From Longimicrobiales bacterium (GTDB taxonomy: Bacteria > Gemmatimonadota > Gemmatimonadetes > Longimicrobiales > Gaopeijiaceae): a stretch of 64,000 nucleotides of DNA. Location of the stretch: contig OX639991.1 of NCBI GenBank assembly GCA_951828585.1, forward strand, positions 3,764,001 to 3,828,000, given 5' to 3'. Of the stretch, positions 1-10,421 are shown piece by piece (the first letter of the stretch is position 1; each line of letters begins with the position of its first letter). The position numbers were made by a program, and so were the translations under genes. Under the pieces are notes generated by a model, which saw nothing but the letters and a program-made list of their open reading frames with translations, made no database searches and was not told the DNA's origin.

Positions 1-482
1 TCGGCATCGGGGGACTCTCGTACGGCAACATCTCGGCGCGCTACGACGCCGACTGGTTTTGGATGAGCGCCAGCGGGGTCGACAAATCCAGACTGAGCAG
101 AATCGGGCAGGACATCCTGATGGTGAAGGACTACGACACCGCGCGGAACGGGATGATCGTGAGCCATCCGCCAGGGGTGGAGCCGCGCCGCGTTTCGGTT
201 GACGCGATCGAACACTGGATGATCTACCAGGAGCACCCGGAGGTGGGCGCCATCCTGCACGTGCACGGCTGGATGGACGGCATTCGCTCCACCGAGTTCA
301 ACTACCCCTGCGGTACCTACGAACTGGGTCAGGCGGTGGCCGACATTGTGCGCGAGGACGAGGATCCGGGGCATTGTGTGGTCGGGCTCAAGAATCACGG
401 CCTGACGATCATCGGCACGGACCTGGACGAGATCTTCGAGCGGGTGGAGGGGAAGATCCTGCGCACGGTGCCGATGGACTGA
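1..482 (+). CDS. Class II aldolase/adducin family protein (5' partial)
   Basis: The reading frame is open from base 3 at the window edge, so the true start lies upstream. Class II aldolase/adducin proteins are zinc-dependent and cleave or epimerise sugar phosphates. The visible part carries the GLSYGNIS segment, a phosphate-binding-like SASGVDK, the zinc-ligand pair HVH inside GAILHVHGW, and the later KNHGL histidine. These match the His-x-His plus distal His set of the FucA/AraD fold. About 159 residues are visible, against roughly 200-260 for full members. The substrate cannot be told from this fragment. The family assignment is solid and the exact enzyme is unknown. Confidence 0.85.
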   Translation, partial: GIGGLSYGNISARYDADWFWMSASGVDKSRLSRIGQDILMVKDYDTARNGMIVSHPPGVEPRRVSVDAIEHWMIYQEHPEVGAILHVHGWMDGIRSTEFNYPCGTYELGQAVADIVREDEDPGHCVVGLKNHGLTIIGTDLDEIFERVEGKILRTVPMD

Positions 483-679
483 GCGGCGGATGGTGGCCGG
501 GTCCGCCCAGGGGTCAGCCGGATTCCGGGCCGGATCGTCCGAACGTTGAGGGGGTATTTGGGGGGTGGTAGTAGTTTGCGCCTCTTGGACCGCTCATCTT
601 CACAAGACGCCAGGAGACCTTTGGGCCGCGCCCGGCCGGGTCGACCTTCCCGCCAACCAATAGTGGACAGGAGTTGCGC

Positions 680-3001
680 ATGACCGGCACCGCCCTTCTG
701 ATCGTCGCCATGCAGCAGGCCACTCTGTCGGGCGTGGTCCGCGACAGCGTGGACCTGGAGCCGATCGCCTATGCCCAGGTGACAGTCACGGCCACGGCCG
801 GCGAGGCGGCGGCCGCGGCGGGGGTGTCGGATCGGTACGGGGCGTTCGTGGTGCCAGGGGCGCCGGGGGGCGGGGCGGTTCGCGTCGAGGTGGCTGCGTT
901 CGGATACGCGCTGTGGACACGGACCTACGAGACTCCGCCCTCGGAGCCGATACGGGTGTTGCTCAGTCCCGCTCCGATCGGCCTGGAGGGTCTCGAGGTA
1001 AGCGTCGCCGGCCGGGCCGGAGATCCGATTTCACTGTCCCGGGACGCCTTCATCATCGATTCCGTGCTGCTCAGGACCCTGCCCACGATCCTGGAGACGG
1101 ACGTGCTGCGGGCGACCGCGGTCTCCCCCTCCGCCTCCGCACCTTCCGACTAAACCTCGGTGCCCTTCATCCGGGGCGGCACCAGCGAAGGTACGCCGGT
1201 GCTGCTCGACGGCGTCCGGCTCTTCAACGCCTTCCACCTGGGGGGCTTCCTCTCCGCGATCAATGCCGAGGTGGTTGAGCGCGCGACGATCCTCGCGGGC
1301 TCGGGCGGCGACGGAATGGCCATAGGGTCGCTCTCGGGCGCGATCGACATCGCCACCCGTGACGGCGCGCGCGACGAGATGCGGATGGCCGGCTCGCTGG
1401 GCCTCGCCTCGTCCCGTCTGTCCGTGGAGGGACCGATCGGGAGCAGCGTGTCCTATCTCTTTGACGGCAGGCGCACCTAAATCGACGGCTTCACGCTGGC
1501 GCTCAAGAAGATGGGGGCCATCCCAGATCACCTGCCCTATTTTTTTCAGGACCTGCACACCAAGGTTACGGCCGATCTGGGCGGCGTCCGCCGCCTCTCG
1601 GTCAGCGGCTACCACAATACCGAGTCCCTGCAGGTGTACGACCGCGAGGAGACCAACACGCTGGGGCTGTCGTGGGGGAACTCCGCGTTGTCGGTTCACT
1701 ACCGTGACAGGCTCGGGGACAATGGGATCGTCGACGCGAACCTGGGGCACAGCCGCTTCACGAGCGACCTGTTTGCGTTGGGGGGCGGGTCCGCCCTCTA
1801 TGTAGACGACCAGCGCGTGGAGTACACACCGCCCACGGACACGCTGCTGTTCGGCGAGGGCATCATGAGCGAATTCCGCGCCGACCTGCGGGTCACCTGG
1901 CGCACGGGACGGGCCACGATCACGACCGCTGCACAGGCGACCCGGTTCCTCGGCGATCACGACTACGACCACACCGACGAGTTCGACTCGGACGAGGGGT
2001 TCTTCTTTTCGCCGGTGGACCTCGAGGAGAGCAGCCTGCGACTGGCCGCGTACTCGACCGTGGAAGTCCCGCTGCAGCGAGGGTTCTCGACCCGTGCCGG
2101 ACTGCGGGTCGACCACTTCAGGAGGCTGGCGACTACCTTGGCGCCGTTCGCGGAACTGAGCTACGCGGGATCGTAGTGGGACGCGCGTGTTTCGGCGTCG
2201 CGTTCCCACCAGGCGCTCGCGTCGGTGCGCGACGAGGAGGCGCTGGGGGCAAGCTTCCTGGCTTACGACCTGCTGGTTCCCGTGAGCAAGGCCCCGGTGC
2301 CGCGCAACACCGAGTTCACCGTCGGGTGGGAGGGTTCCCGGGCGGGGGTCCGGGTCCGGGTGGACGCCTATGTGCGCGCCCTGGATAACCTCAGGCTGCC
2401 CGCGCTCGGAGACAGGCCGGCCACCGGCGCCGCATTGGGGGACCCGTCGCTGTGGGAGGTTGCCAGCGGTTCGGCGAAGGGGGTCGAGACATCCTGGAGC
2501 TGGATCACCGACGCGGGATTCTCGCTGCTGGGCAGCTACCGCTGGGCCCGGGTGTCGAGGACCGTGGGTTCACGGACCTACAAGCCACGATTCCATCGGG
2601 ACCACGAGTTCGAACTGGGGACCTCCTACGGGCGTGGCGCGTCGTCGTGGTCCGCGCGCGTATCGCTGCGCTCGGGTCAGCCGACCACGCGGGTGCTGGC
2701 GATCGTGCCTATTGAGATCCACGGAACGGGACGCACAGAGCTGGTGCCGCTCGGAGGGGAGTACAACTCCGCAGTCCTGCCGCACTACGCACGGATCGAC
2801 GTGGGCTGGCGCCGGGAGAGCCGGGTGTCGTGGTTCGGCGGCGGGTCGATCGTCCCCTATCTGTCGGTGGCCAACCTCTTCAGCCTTCCGAATGTGGTCG
2901 GTTCGTTTGTGGAACGGGACTACACCAGCGGACAGGTCGAGAGGGTCTACGTGCCGCAACTGCCCATGATTCCGTTCTTCGGCGTGGAGTTCAGGTTTTG
3001 A
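680..3001 (+). pseudogene. TonB-dependent receptor, copy 1, interrupted by three in-frame stops
   Basis: This is an outer-membrane receptor of about 773 codons. It has a short N-terminal signal, a carboxypeptidase-regulatory-like domain (codons ~12-105), a plug with VRGGTSEG-type sequence (here FIRGGTSEG, LLDGVRLFN, FHLGG) and a beta-barrel ending in an aromatic residue (EFRF). The start is ATG 680, with GGAG about 7 nt upstream. TAA at 1151, TAA at 1478 and TAG at 2174 (codons 158, 267 and 499) interrupt it, yet all four pieces are in one frame and similarity to copy 2 at 3916-6207 is continuous across each stop. No frameshift is visible. It is either a pseudogene with only nonsense changes or a gene needing readthrough. 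A lipoprotein gene overlaps its stop codon. Confidence 0.8.
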
Positions 3002-3843
3002 GGGCGCGCGCGGCGTTCCGGCCCGCGGCGGCGCTGGCCCTGGTGATGGGGTCGACGGCGTGCGGCGATTTCATCCGCCCGCCCGACCCCCTGGAAGTCG
3101 ATCCGGACGTGGTCTCCGTCGCGATCATGCTGGTGGCGGGCGAACGTGAGGCCCGCCTGCTCGCGGCCCACCCCCATCGCCAATCGGACGAGGCCCCTCC
3201 GACGCTCACCGCGATGTTCAGGGGACCGGGGTGGACGGCCGCGTTCTCGGACACCCTGGAGCTGGAAGCATGCTCGCATGCCGGCAGCAACTGGCCGGGT
3301 CCGGCGCGGTGCCTCCGCGCCGTGCTTCCGGCGGAAATCCAGGGGGGCGAGGGATACCAGATCGAGGGAACGGCACCGCTGGGGTCGTTCAGCGGCGAGG
3401 TCGTGCTGCCCGCGGCACCGGTTCTACTCGAGCCGGGGGACAGTCTGCACCTGCCTCTGCCGACCGAATACCAGGAACATCTGATCCCGATGCGGTACCG
3501 GATCGGCTCCGACATCGGCACGCTGCTGGCGGATGTGCTGGACGCATTCTGGATGGAAGACGATGGTACGGAGACGGAAGTCGACGCCAGCTTCCTGGGT
3601 TATTTCGGACGGCCGCTCGAGGGCGCCGAATCGGATACAGTCCGCATCCAATACTACCGAAAACCGGTGCGCTTCTCGCTGCGGCTTCTGGGAATCGGCT
3701 GGAACTACACCAACTTCCTCGAAAACGAGGGCATCTTCCCGCTGCCAAAACCGTGGCCGAGTTTCGGGATTGAAGGGGAAGGCGTGTACGGGTACTTCGA
3801 CGGCGTGGTTCCGTCGCGGGTGTCGAGGGTGTGGGTGAGGTGA
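2998..3843 (+). CDS. Lipoprotein partner of TonB receptor, copy 1
   Basis: This is a 281-aa secreted protein of unknown function. The start is a TTG that overlaps the TGA of the receptor gene (TTTTGAGG). The same arrangement occurs at the second copy, which supports this start over internal ATGs. The N-terminus is basic (RARAAFR), followed by a hydrophobic stretch and a lipobox STAC with Cys at residue 21, so it should be a lipoprotein. The body is beta-rich, with shared blocks DPDVVS(V/I)AI and YGYFDG. Position after a TonB receptor recalls DUF4249-type lipoproteins that accompany receptors in Bacteroidota. That comparison is by context and general look only. Unlike the receptor it has no internal stop. 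Confidence 0.75.
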   Translation: MRARAAFRPAAALALVMGSTACGDFIRPPDPLEVDPDVVSVAIMLVAGEREARLLAAHPHRQSDEAPPTLTAMFRGPGWTAAFSDTLELEACSHAGSNWPGPARCLRAVLPAEIQGGEGYQIEGTAPLGSFSGEVVLPAAPVLLEPGDSLHLPLPTEYQEHLIPMRYRIGSDIGTLLADVLDAFWMEDDGTETEVDASFLGYFGRPLEGAESDTVRIQYYRKPVRFSLRLLGIGWNYTNFLENEGIFPLPKPWPSFGIEGEGVYGYFDGVVPSRVSRVWVR

Positions 3844-3915
3844 GCGGCGGGTCGCCCGGCGTCATGGCATCGCGTTGACGGGGGGATGTCCAGGTGCGGT
3901 GGAAGATGAAATGAA

Positions 3916-6207
3916 ATGGTCCTGACTTTCCTCGCCCTGGCAGCCCAGCAGGCGACTCTCACCGGAGTCGTAAGGGACAGCACCGGGCTCGAGCCCGTCG
4001 CATTCGCCGAGGTCCGGGTGTCGTCAATCGAGGCGACGGCCCGAACCACGACCGGGTTGAGCGACCGCTTCGGGGCGTTTGTGGTCCCGAACGCTCCGAC
4101 GGGTCCGGTACGCGTGGAGGCAAACGCTTTCGGATACGCTCGCTGGTCACGCGAGTACGGTGAGCTTCCCGGCGCCCCGGTCAGGATTCTCCTTCAACCC
4201 GCCCCGATCGCACTGGATTCCCTCCGCGCCGAGGCGGGCGGTCGCCGGGGCGATCCGATCTCGGTCTCACGGGATGCCTTCGTGGTGGACCCCGCCCAGA
4301 TTCGCGCAATTCCCGCCGTACTGGAGACCGACGTACTGCGGGCGATCGCGATGTCGCCGTCGGCCTCGGCCCCGTCCGACTTCGTGTCGGTTCCCTTCGT
4401 GCGTGGGGGCACCAGCGAAGGGACGCCCCTGCTGCTCGACGGCGTGCGCCTCTTCAACCCGTTCCACCTGGGCGGCTTTGTCTCCGCGATCAACGCGGAA
4501 GCGGTCGACCACGCGACCCTGTTGCCGAGTTCGGGGCCCGGCGCGTAGCACATCGGCTCGCTCTCGGGCGCGATCGAAATCGCCACGCGCGATGGGGCCC
4601 GCGACCGTCATCGCGTGGCCGGAGCGGTCGGGCTGGCCTCGTCCCTTCTTTCCGTGGAAGGGCCGATCGGCGGCAGCGCCTCGTACCTGGTGGACGGGCG
4701 GCGCACCTACATCGACCTCCTAACCAGGGGACTCAAGTACATCGGTGCGATCCCGGAGCACTTCCCCTATTCGTTCCACGATCTCCACGCCAAGGTCACG
4801 AAAGACTTCGGAGGCGTGCGCCGCCTCTCTGTCACCGGTTACATGAATTCGGAGGGTATCCAATACGACGATTCGACGGCCAACAGCAGAATGCTGTTCG
4901 ACTGGGGAAACGCGGCGTTGGCGGCGCACTACCGTGACCGCGTGGGGACCGGTGCTTTTCTGGACGCAACGGTCGGCCACAGCCGCTTCGCCAACGACTT
5001 TCTAGGGCTGGACGATCTCAACTGGCCACCTGTCGATACGTTGATCGCCGGCGGTGGCCACATGACCGAAGACCGCGCCGATGTGCAGGTCACGTGGCAT
5101 ACGACGCGGGGCACGGTCACAGCGAGCGGCCCGGTGATCCGGTTCGAGGGGGACCACGACTACGGATGGTCCGAGATCCCGGAAATCCTCACTCCGCTGA
5201 CGTTTCGCGCGGTGCAGTGGCGGGTTGGCACATTCGCCAACATGGCCCGGCCGCTGGGAAGATCCTGGAGCACGCGCGCGGGGATTCGGGCCGGCCACTT
5301 CCCCGGTCTGGCCAGCACGCTGTCGCCCTTTGCAGAGCTGAGTTACGACGGCTCCGGTTGGACGGCGCGAGTTTCCGCCGCCCGCTCCCACCAGGCGATC
5401 GCATCGCTGCGCAACGAGGAATCCATCGGTGCGAGCTTTCTCGCGTACGACCCGATGGCTCCGGTCGAGCGAGGGCCCGTCCCGCGCAACACCGAGATCT
5501 CCGTCGGATGGGAAGGGACGCGGGGCGCCTCGCGGCTGCGACTGGACGCCTATGCCAGAAAGATGGACCACCTCCGCCTTCCCCCCCTCGTAGGAGATCC
5601 CTTCAGGGAGATCACCCTGGGAGAGCCCTCGCTTCGCCTGCTGGGAAGCGGCACGGCCCGTGGCGTCGAGGCATCTTGGAGCTGGGCGCGCGGGCTCGTC
5701 TCCACCGTGGGCACCTATCGTTGGAGCCGGGTGACGAGGACGGTGGGAGAGCTCACCTTCGTGCCGCGGTTTCACCGAGCTCACGAAGTCGAATTCGGAG
5801 CAGCCCTGGAGACTGGAAGCTCGACGTGGTCGGCGCGGTTCTCGCTGCGGTCGGGGCAGCCCGTCACGCCGTTGCTGGCTGTCATCCCCGCGGGGAGCCA
5901 TCTCTCCGGAGCGGATCGCTATTCCCGCGGCGTGGTAATTCTGGGCGGAGCCTACAACGCGGGAAGGCTCCCGCGCTATCTGCGCGTGGACCTGGGATGG
6001 CGGCGAGGAAACGAGGCAACTCGGCAGGGGGGAAGATCCGTCGCCCCGTTCGTGTCCGCGACCAACCTGTTCAGCGCGCCCAACGTACTCGCCGGCGAGG
6101 TTCGGTTCGCCCGCAGAAGCAGCGACGACAGCCCGGCCAGGGTCGAGCGCTCCTACCTGCCCCAGATGCCCATGCTTGTTTTCTTCGGTCTGGAATTCCG
6201 GTTTTGA
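3916..6207 (+). pseudogene. TonB-dependent receptor, copy 2, interrupted by one in-frame stop
   Basis: This is a paralogue of the receptor at 680-3001, with the same layout: signal, carboxypeptidase-regulatory-like domain, plug (FVRGGTSEG, LLDGVRLFN) and beta-barrel ending EFRF. The frame runs 764 codons from ATG 3916 and is broken only by TAG at 4546 (codon 211), in the plug. The aligned codon in copy 1 is ATG, and the reading frame resumes without a shift (HIGSLSGAIEIATRDG). The 530 residues after the stop are intact. It could be a recently inactivated gene, a gene read through at UAG, or two polypeptides. The barrel fragment from 4615 would have no signal peptide or plug, so independent function is unlikely. 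Confidence 0.8.
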
Positions 6208-7028
6208 GGACGTGCGGATTCGCCGCCCTCGCGGTCATGCTGGCAACGGGCGGTTGCGACTACATCGCGTCGCCCGATGCTCTGGAACTGGATCCGGACG
6301 TGGTCAGCATCGCAATCGTGCTGGCCGCCGGTGAGAGGGAAGCCTTCATGCTGGCGGGCTATCCCCACCGCGCTCCATCGGCTTCGCCACCGGAAGTGAC
6401 CGCCACCCTGCTTGGCCCGGACTGGCAGGCGGCCTTCTCGGACACGACGGATCTCGAAGGCGGCTGCGGCGGCGGTCCGACGTATTGGCCCATGCCGATG
6501 GTCTGCCTACGGGCCCCGCTCCCGGAACCAATCCGCGAACGAACCCCCTATGGACTCGACGGCAGGGCCCCGCAAGGCTCCTTCACCGGCCTCGCCACCG
6601 TGCCCTCCGCTCCTGTGATTCTGGTGCCGACGGATACGTTCCGGCTGTCGGCAACCCGGGATTCGGAGCACTGGTCCTGGATCCCGATCCGCTACCACGC
6701 GCCCGAAGATGTGGGTACCCTGCGCGCGGAGATGCTGGTAGTGCTCAGCGACAGCACCGGGACGGAGTCGGCGTGGATCCCGGTATGGCCCCTGTACCTG
6801 GACGTGAACGCCTCGGCGGACACCTTGAACTTCGACCGGGACGAGAGGTTGCAATGGGGCTCGCTGCACCTCGTGGGGATCGGGTGGCAGTACACCAATT
6901 TCCTGGAGGCGTCCGAGAAACACGATCGACAGCCCAGCTTCGGCATCAAGGGCGAGGGCGTCTATGGTTATTTCGACGGGAGCGCCAGGTCGCGCCCCAT
7001 CCATCTCACCGTCGAGGATCCACCCTGA
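6204..7028 (+). CDS. Lipoprotein partner of TonB receptor, copy 2
   Basis: This is a 274-aa paralogue of the product of 2998-3843, with unknown function. The TTG start at 6204 overlaps the receptor stop TGA exactly as in copy 1. The signal region runs LRTCGFAALAVMLATGGC, with the lipobox Cys at residue 18. Shared blocks with copy 1 include LDPDVVSIAI, AGEREA, the WQYTNFLE-type segment and YGYFDG near the C-terminus, so the second half of the cassette is conserved and open in both copies. Its last 23 bp overlap the convergent M20 peptidase gene. An outer-membrane lipoprotein working with the receptor is the natural guess, but the substrate is not known. Confidence 0.75.
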   Translation: MRTCGFAALAVMLATGGCDYIASPDALELDPDVVSIAIVLAAGEREAFMLAGYPHRAPSASPPEVTATLLGPDWQAAFSDTTDLEGGCGGGPTYWPMPMVCLRAPLPEPIRERTPYGLDGRAPQGSFTGLATVPSAPVILVPTDTFRLSATRDSEHWSWIPIRYHAPEDVGTLRAEMLVVLSDSTGTESAWIPVWPLYLDVNASADTLNFDRDERLQWGSLHLVGIGWQYTNFLEASEKHDRQPSFGIKGEGVYGYFDGSARSRPIHLTVEDPP

Positions 7029-8247
7029 CCGCCCCCTGCACCGCCGGGACCAGCTCCAGATAGCGGCCGTAGCCCCACTGCGCCTCTTCCAGATCCAGCC
7101 GCTCGGTGTTGGTGTGCGCGTAGCGCTCCTCGCCCGGAGCGAAGCCGATCGTGGGTATGCCGCGCACGCCACAGGTCCAGCCGCCGTCGGTGGCGAAGGT
7201 CCACGGGCGAACGCGGGCTGGGGCGCCGTTGCCGTTGCGGGTGCCGACCGCGCGGGCCGCCGCCGTGACGATGGGATCGGCGGCGTCCATGAGGAAGCCA
7301 GGGCTGAAGATACGGCGTGCCTCTTCAGCGCCCGTGTAGGCGCGCTGGAGTTCGGTGGCGGTGCGGACCTGCACGCTTTCGGCGGCGCCTGGCCAGGTGG
7401 TCCTGTCGGCGCGGTCCAGGTAGGGCCGGAGCGACTCGCGTACCCGGGCCACAAGGGATTCCTCGGTGTCCTCGGGCAGGATGCGCCAGTCCAGGGTGAT
7501 GGTGACCCGGTCCGGGATGACGTTCAGGCTGGCGGGGACGGCGTCGATGCCCGTCGCCACGACGGACGAGCGTCCCAGGATCGGGTCCGCGCCTTGACGC
7601 GCGGCCAGGTCACGGACGCCGGCCAGGATCGCGGGGACGAGATCGAGGGCGTTTCGAGCGCGGTCGGGTGCCGACGCGTGGCCGGCCAGGCCGTGCGCGA
7701 CGATCTCGACTTCGCTGCGGCCGCGGTGGCCGATCGCGATGTCGCCCTGCGTCGACTCGCCGATGATCACCACATCGGGCTTCAGGCCGCCATCGGGCCG
7801 CACGAGGTGGTCCATCCCCCACCCCCCCCGCTCCTCGAACACAGGGTGCGCCACGATGATGTCCCCCCCCACCCCACCCTTCAGCGCCGCCCCCACATGC
7901 ACCTGCAACGCCAGCGGCCCCTTGATGTCCATCGCGCCCCTGCCGTGCAGACACCCCCCGGCGATCACCCCGTCGAATGGCGGGTATTCCCACTCGGCCG
8001 GATCCCCCGCCGCAACCATGTCCAAATGCGCGCTCAGCATGACCGAACCACCACCCCCCTCCCCCTTCACCACCCCGATCACGCTCCCCAGTTCGTCCGT
8101 CCACACCTCGTCGTAGCCCAGTCCCTCCATCTCGGCCACCACGCGCCGCGTGAGCTCCCCCTCCTCGCCCGGCAGCGACGGGATGCGGATCAGGTCCTGC
8201 GCGAACGCGATCGCGCCATCGAAGGACGCGGACCGGGACCCCGTCAT
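7006..8247 (-). CDS. M20 family metallopeptidase / deacylase
   Basis: This is a cytoplasmic zinc-dependent hydrolase of the ArgE/DapE/carboxypeptidase G2 group, 413 aa. SAHLDMV carries the first metal ligand His and catalytic Asp. GRGAMDIKG carries the bridging Asp. PVFEERGG supplies the acidic pair at the place where family members usually have EE, and [12 protein letters not shown] belongs to the dimerisation domain. I chose ATG 8247 because AAGGGGGG lies about 6 nt upstream; an in-frame GTG at 8268 would add seven residues. The family includes peptidases, N-acyl amino acid deacylases and desuccinylases, and nothing here fixes the substrate. It is separated by 49 bp from the pyrophosphatase gene upstream and may be its last co-transcribed gene. 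Confidence 0.85.
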   Translation of the reverse strand: MTGSRSASFDGAIAFAQDLIRIPSLPGEEGELTRRVVAEMEGLGYDEVWTDELGSVIGVVKGEGGGGSVMLSAHLDMVAAGDPAEWEYPPFDGVIAGGCLHGRGAMDIKGPLALQVHVGAALKGGVGGDIIVAHPVFEERGGWGMDHLVRPDGGLKPDVVIIGESTQGDIAIGHRGRSEVEIVAHGLAGHASAPDRARNALDLVPAILAGVRDLAARQGADPILGRSSVVATGIDAVPASLNVIPDRVTITLDWRILPEDTEESLVARVRESLRPYLDRADRTTWPGAAESVQVRTATELQRAYTGAEEARRIFSPGFLMDAADPIVTAAARAVGTRNGNGAPARVRPWTFATDGGWTCGVRGIPTIGFAPGEERYAHTNTERLDLEEAQWGYGRYLELVPAVQGAVRVDPRR

Positions 8248-8296
8248 CGCGAACCCCCCTTGTCGCACGGCCCTGTCCCCCTCCGGCTCACCCGCC

Positions 8297-10384
8297 TCAT
8301 CCCACGAACCACGGCACCAGCACCAGCGACACCACGCTCATCAGCTTGATCAGGATGTTAAGCGACGGGCCCGAGGTGTCCTTGAAGGGATCGCCCACGG
8401 TGTCGCCCACCACCGCCGCCTTGTGCGGATCCGACCCCTTGCCCCCGTGCGCGCCCCCCTCAATGTACTTCTTGGCGTTGTCCCACGCCCCGCCCGCATT
8501 CGCCATGAAGAGCGCCATCAGCACACCCGTGACGGTAGCGCCGGCCAGCAACCCGCCCAGCGCCTCCACGCCCAGCAACTTCCCCACGATCACCGGAGCC
8601 AGAATGGCGGTGATCCCCGGCAGCATCATCTCGCGCAGCGCCGCCCGCGTCGAGATGTCCACGCAACGCGCCGAATCGGGCTTGGCCGTCCCTTCCATGA
8701 TCCCCGGTATCTCGCGGAACTGCCGCCGCACTTCCTCCACCATCCCCGCCGCGGCGCGTCCCACCGCGGTCATCGTGAAGGAGGCCACCAGGAAGGGCAG
8801 CATGCCGCCGATAAAGAGGCCCATGACGACGTACGGATTGGTGATGTCGATCACGAGCGTCGTGGCCTCGCCCGTCTCCGCCCCCCGCAACGCCGCCACC
8901 TTCGTGGCATAGGCCGAAAAGAGCGCCAGCGCGGTGAGCGCCGCCGAGCCGATCGCGAAGCCCTTGCCGATCGCGGCCGTGGTGTTGCCGATCGCGTCCA
9001 GGGAGTCGGTCACCTTGCGGGTCTCGGGTCCCAGCCCGGCCATCTCGCTGATGCCGCCCGCGTTGTCCGCCACCGGGCCGTACGCGTCCACGGACATGGT
9101 GGCGCCCACCGTGGCCAGCATGCCGACCGCGGCGATCCCGATGCCGTAGAGGCCGCAGGTCAGGAACGAGATCAGGATGGCCGCGCAGATCAGCAGCAGC
9201 GGCAGAGCGGTCGACTCCATCCCGACCGCCAGTCCGGTGATGATGTTGGTGGCGGATCCGGTCTCCGAAGCCTGGGCGATCTTCCGCACTGGGCGCGCGC
9301 CGGTGTAGTACTCGGTCGTCAGCCCGATGAGGATGCCGACGAGCGTGCCCGCCAGGAGCGCCCAGAAGGGTCCGAGCGGCGAGCGCGCGGTTTCGGTGAC
9401 CGGGTCGATGATGATCATGTCCATCGACCTGATCACGAAGAACATGATCAGCAGGAAGAGCCCCGCCGCGATGAAGGTGACGTTGCGCAGCGCGGCCCCC
9501 GGTTCGGTGCGCTCCAGGAACTTCATGGCCGCAATGCCGATCACCGAGCAGAACAGCCCTACGAACACCGTGATGATGGGAAGCGCCACCGCCTCGACCT
9601 GGCTCGCCGCCAGCGCCGCCGCGGTCGCCCCGATCGCGATCGTCGCCACGATCGATCCCACGTACGACTCGAAGATGTCGGCGCCCATTCCCGCCACGTC
9701 GCCCACGTTGTCCCCCACGTTGTCGGCAATGGTGGCCGGGTTGCGCGGATCGTCCTCCGGGATCCCGGCCTCGACCTTCCCCACCAGGTCCGCGCCCACG
9801 TCGGCGGCCTTGGTGAAGATGCCCCCACCCACCCGCGCGAAGAGCGCGATCGAAGACGCGCCCATGGCGAATCCCGAGATGATCGCGGCGAAGCTGGGCA
9901 GGTCGTTGGTGCCCGGGATCGCGTCGGCGGCCAGGAACCAGTACAGCAAACCGATCCCCAGCAGACCCAGCGCGGCGACCGACAATCCCATGACCGCGCC
10001 CCCGAAGAAGGCGATCCGGAGCGCCTTGCCCTGCCCTTCGTCGTTGGCCGCGGCCGAGGTGCGCACATTCGCGCGCGTGGCCGCCTTCATTCCGAAGAAG
10101 CCCGCCAGCACGCTGCTCGCGGCCCCGGCCACGTAAGCCAGCGCGGTCGCCTGCCCGATCGCCAGGAAGAGGAGCACGGCCACCAACAGCACAAAGACGG
10201 CCAACACCGTGTACTCTCGGCGCAGGAACGCCATCGCGCCGTCGTGAATCTGATCCGCCAGGTCGCGCATGACGCTGTTTCCGTCCGGCTGGGCGACCAT
10301 GTAGCGGTACACGACGAGCGCGGCCAGCAGGCCGACGCCTCCGGCCACCCACGACCAGTCGGTCAAGTCCAGTAGTTCGATCAC
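8297..10384 (-). CDS. hppA: Membrane-bound ion-translocating pyrophosphatase (K+-dependent type)
   Basis: This integral membrane pump couples hydrolysis of cytoplasmic pyrophosphate to H+ or Na+ export. It has 695 aa and many hydrophobic helices, as expected for the family. Diagnostic segments are [16 protein letters not shown] and the Asp-rich [16 protein letters not shown], which bind Mg-PPi, plus the C-terminal [14 protein letters not shown]. The segment [18 protein letters not shown] has Ala where K+-independent enzymes have Lys (GNTTKA), so by the known rule it should need K+. Whether the ion moved is H+ or Na+ is not decided here. The start is a GTG with a weak ribosome site. It lies 37 bp after pth and probably shares a transcript with prs-rplY-pth. 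Confidence 0.95.
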   Translation of the reverse strand: MIELLDLTDWSWVAGGVGLLAALVVYRYMVAQPDGNSVMRDLADQIHDGAMAFLRREYTVLAVFVLLVAVLLFLAIGQATALAYVAGAASSVLAGFFGMKAATRANVRTSAAANDEGQGKALRIAFFGGAVMGLSVAALGLLGIGLLYWFLAADAIPGTNDLPSFAAIISGFAMGASSIALFARVGGGIFTKAADVGADLVGKVEAGIPEDDPRNPATIADNVGDNVGDVAGMGADIFESYVGSIVATIAIGATAAALAASQVEAVALPIITVFVGLFCSVIGIAAMKFLERTEPGAALRNVTFIAAGLFLLIMFFVIRSMDMIIIDPVTETARSPLGPFWALLAGTLVGILIGLTTEYYTGARPVRKIAQASETGSATNIITGLAVGMESTALPLLLICAAILISFLTCGLYGIGIAAVGMLATVGATMSVDAYGPVADNAGGISEMAGLGPETRKVTDSLDAIGNTTAAIGKGFAIGSAALTALALFSAYATKVAALRGAETGEATTLVIDITNPYVVMGLFIGGMLPFLVASFTMTAVGRAAAGMVEEVRRQFREIPGIMEGTAKPDSARCVDISTRAALREMMLPGITAILAPVIVGKLLGVEALGGLLAGATVTGVLMALFMANAGGAWDNAKKYIEGGAHGGKGSDPHKAAVVGDTVGDPFKDTSGPSLNILIKLMSVVSLVLVPWFVG

Positions 10385-10421
10385 GGCTCTTCAGTGTCCT
10401 GTGTTTGAGGTTGTTCCAGCA

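Noticed and set aside
1031-2209. A 392-codon minus-strand frame opposite the first receptor, considered as the real gene because the receptor has stops
   Set aside because: The receptor frame has continuous similarity to copy 2 and all plug/barrel motifs. The antisense frame has none.
8150-10375. A 741-codon plus-strand open frame opposite the pyrophosphatase gene
   Set aside because: It is antisense to a clear hppA and consists of Arg/His/Gly-rich low-complexity sequence. Such frames are normal in GC-rich DNA.
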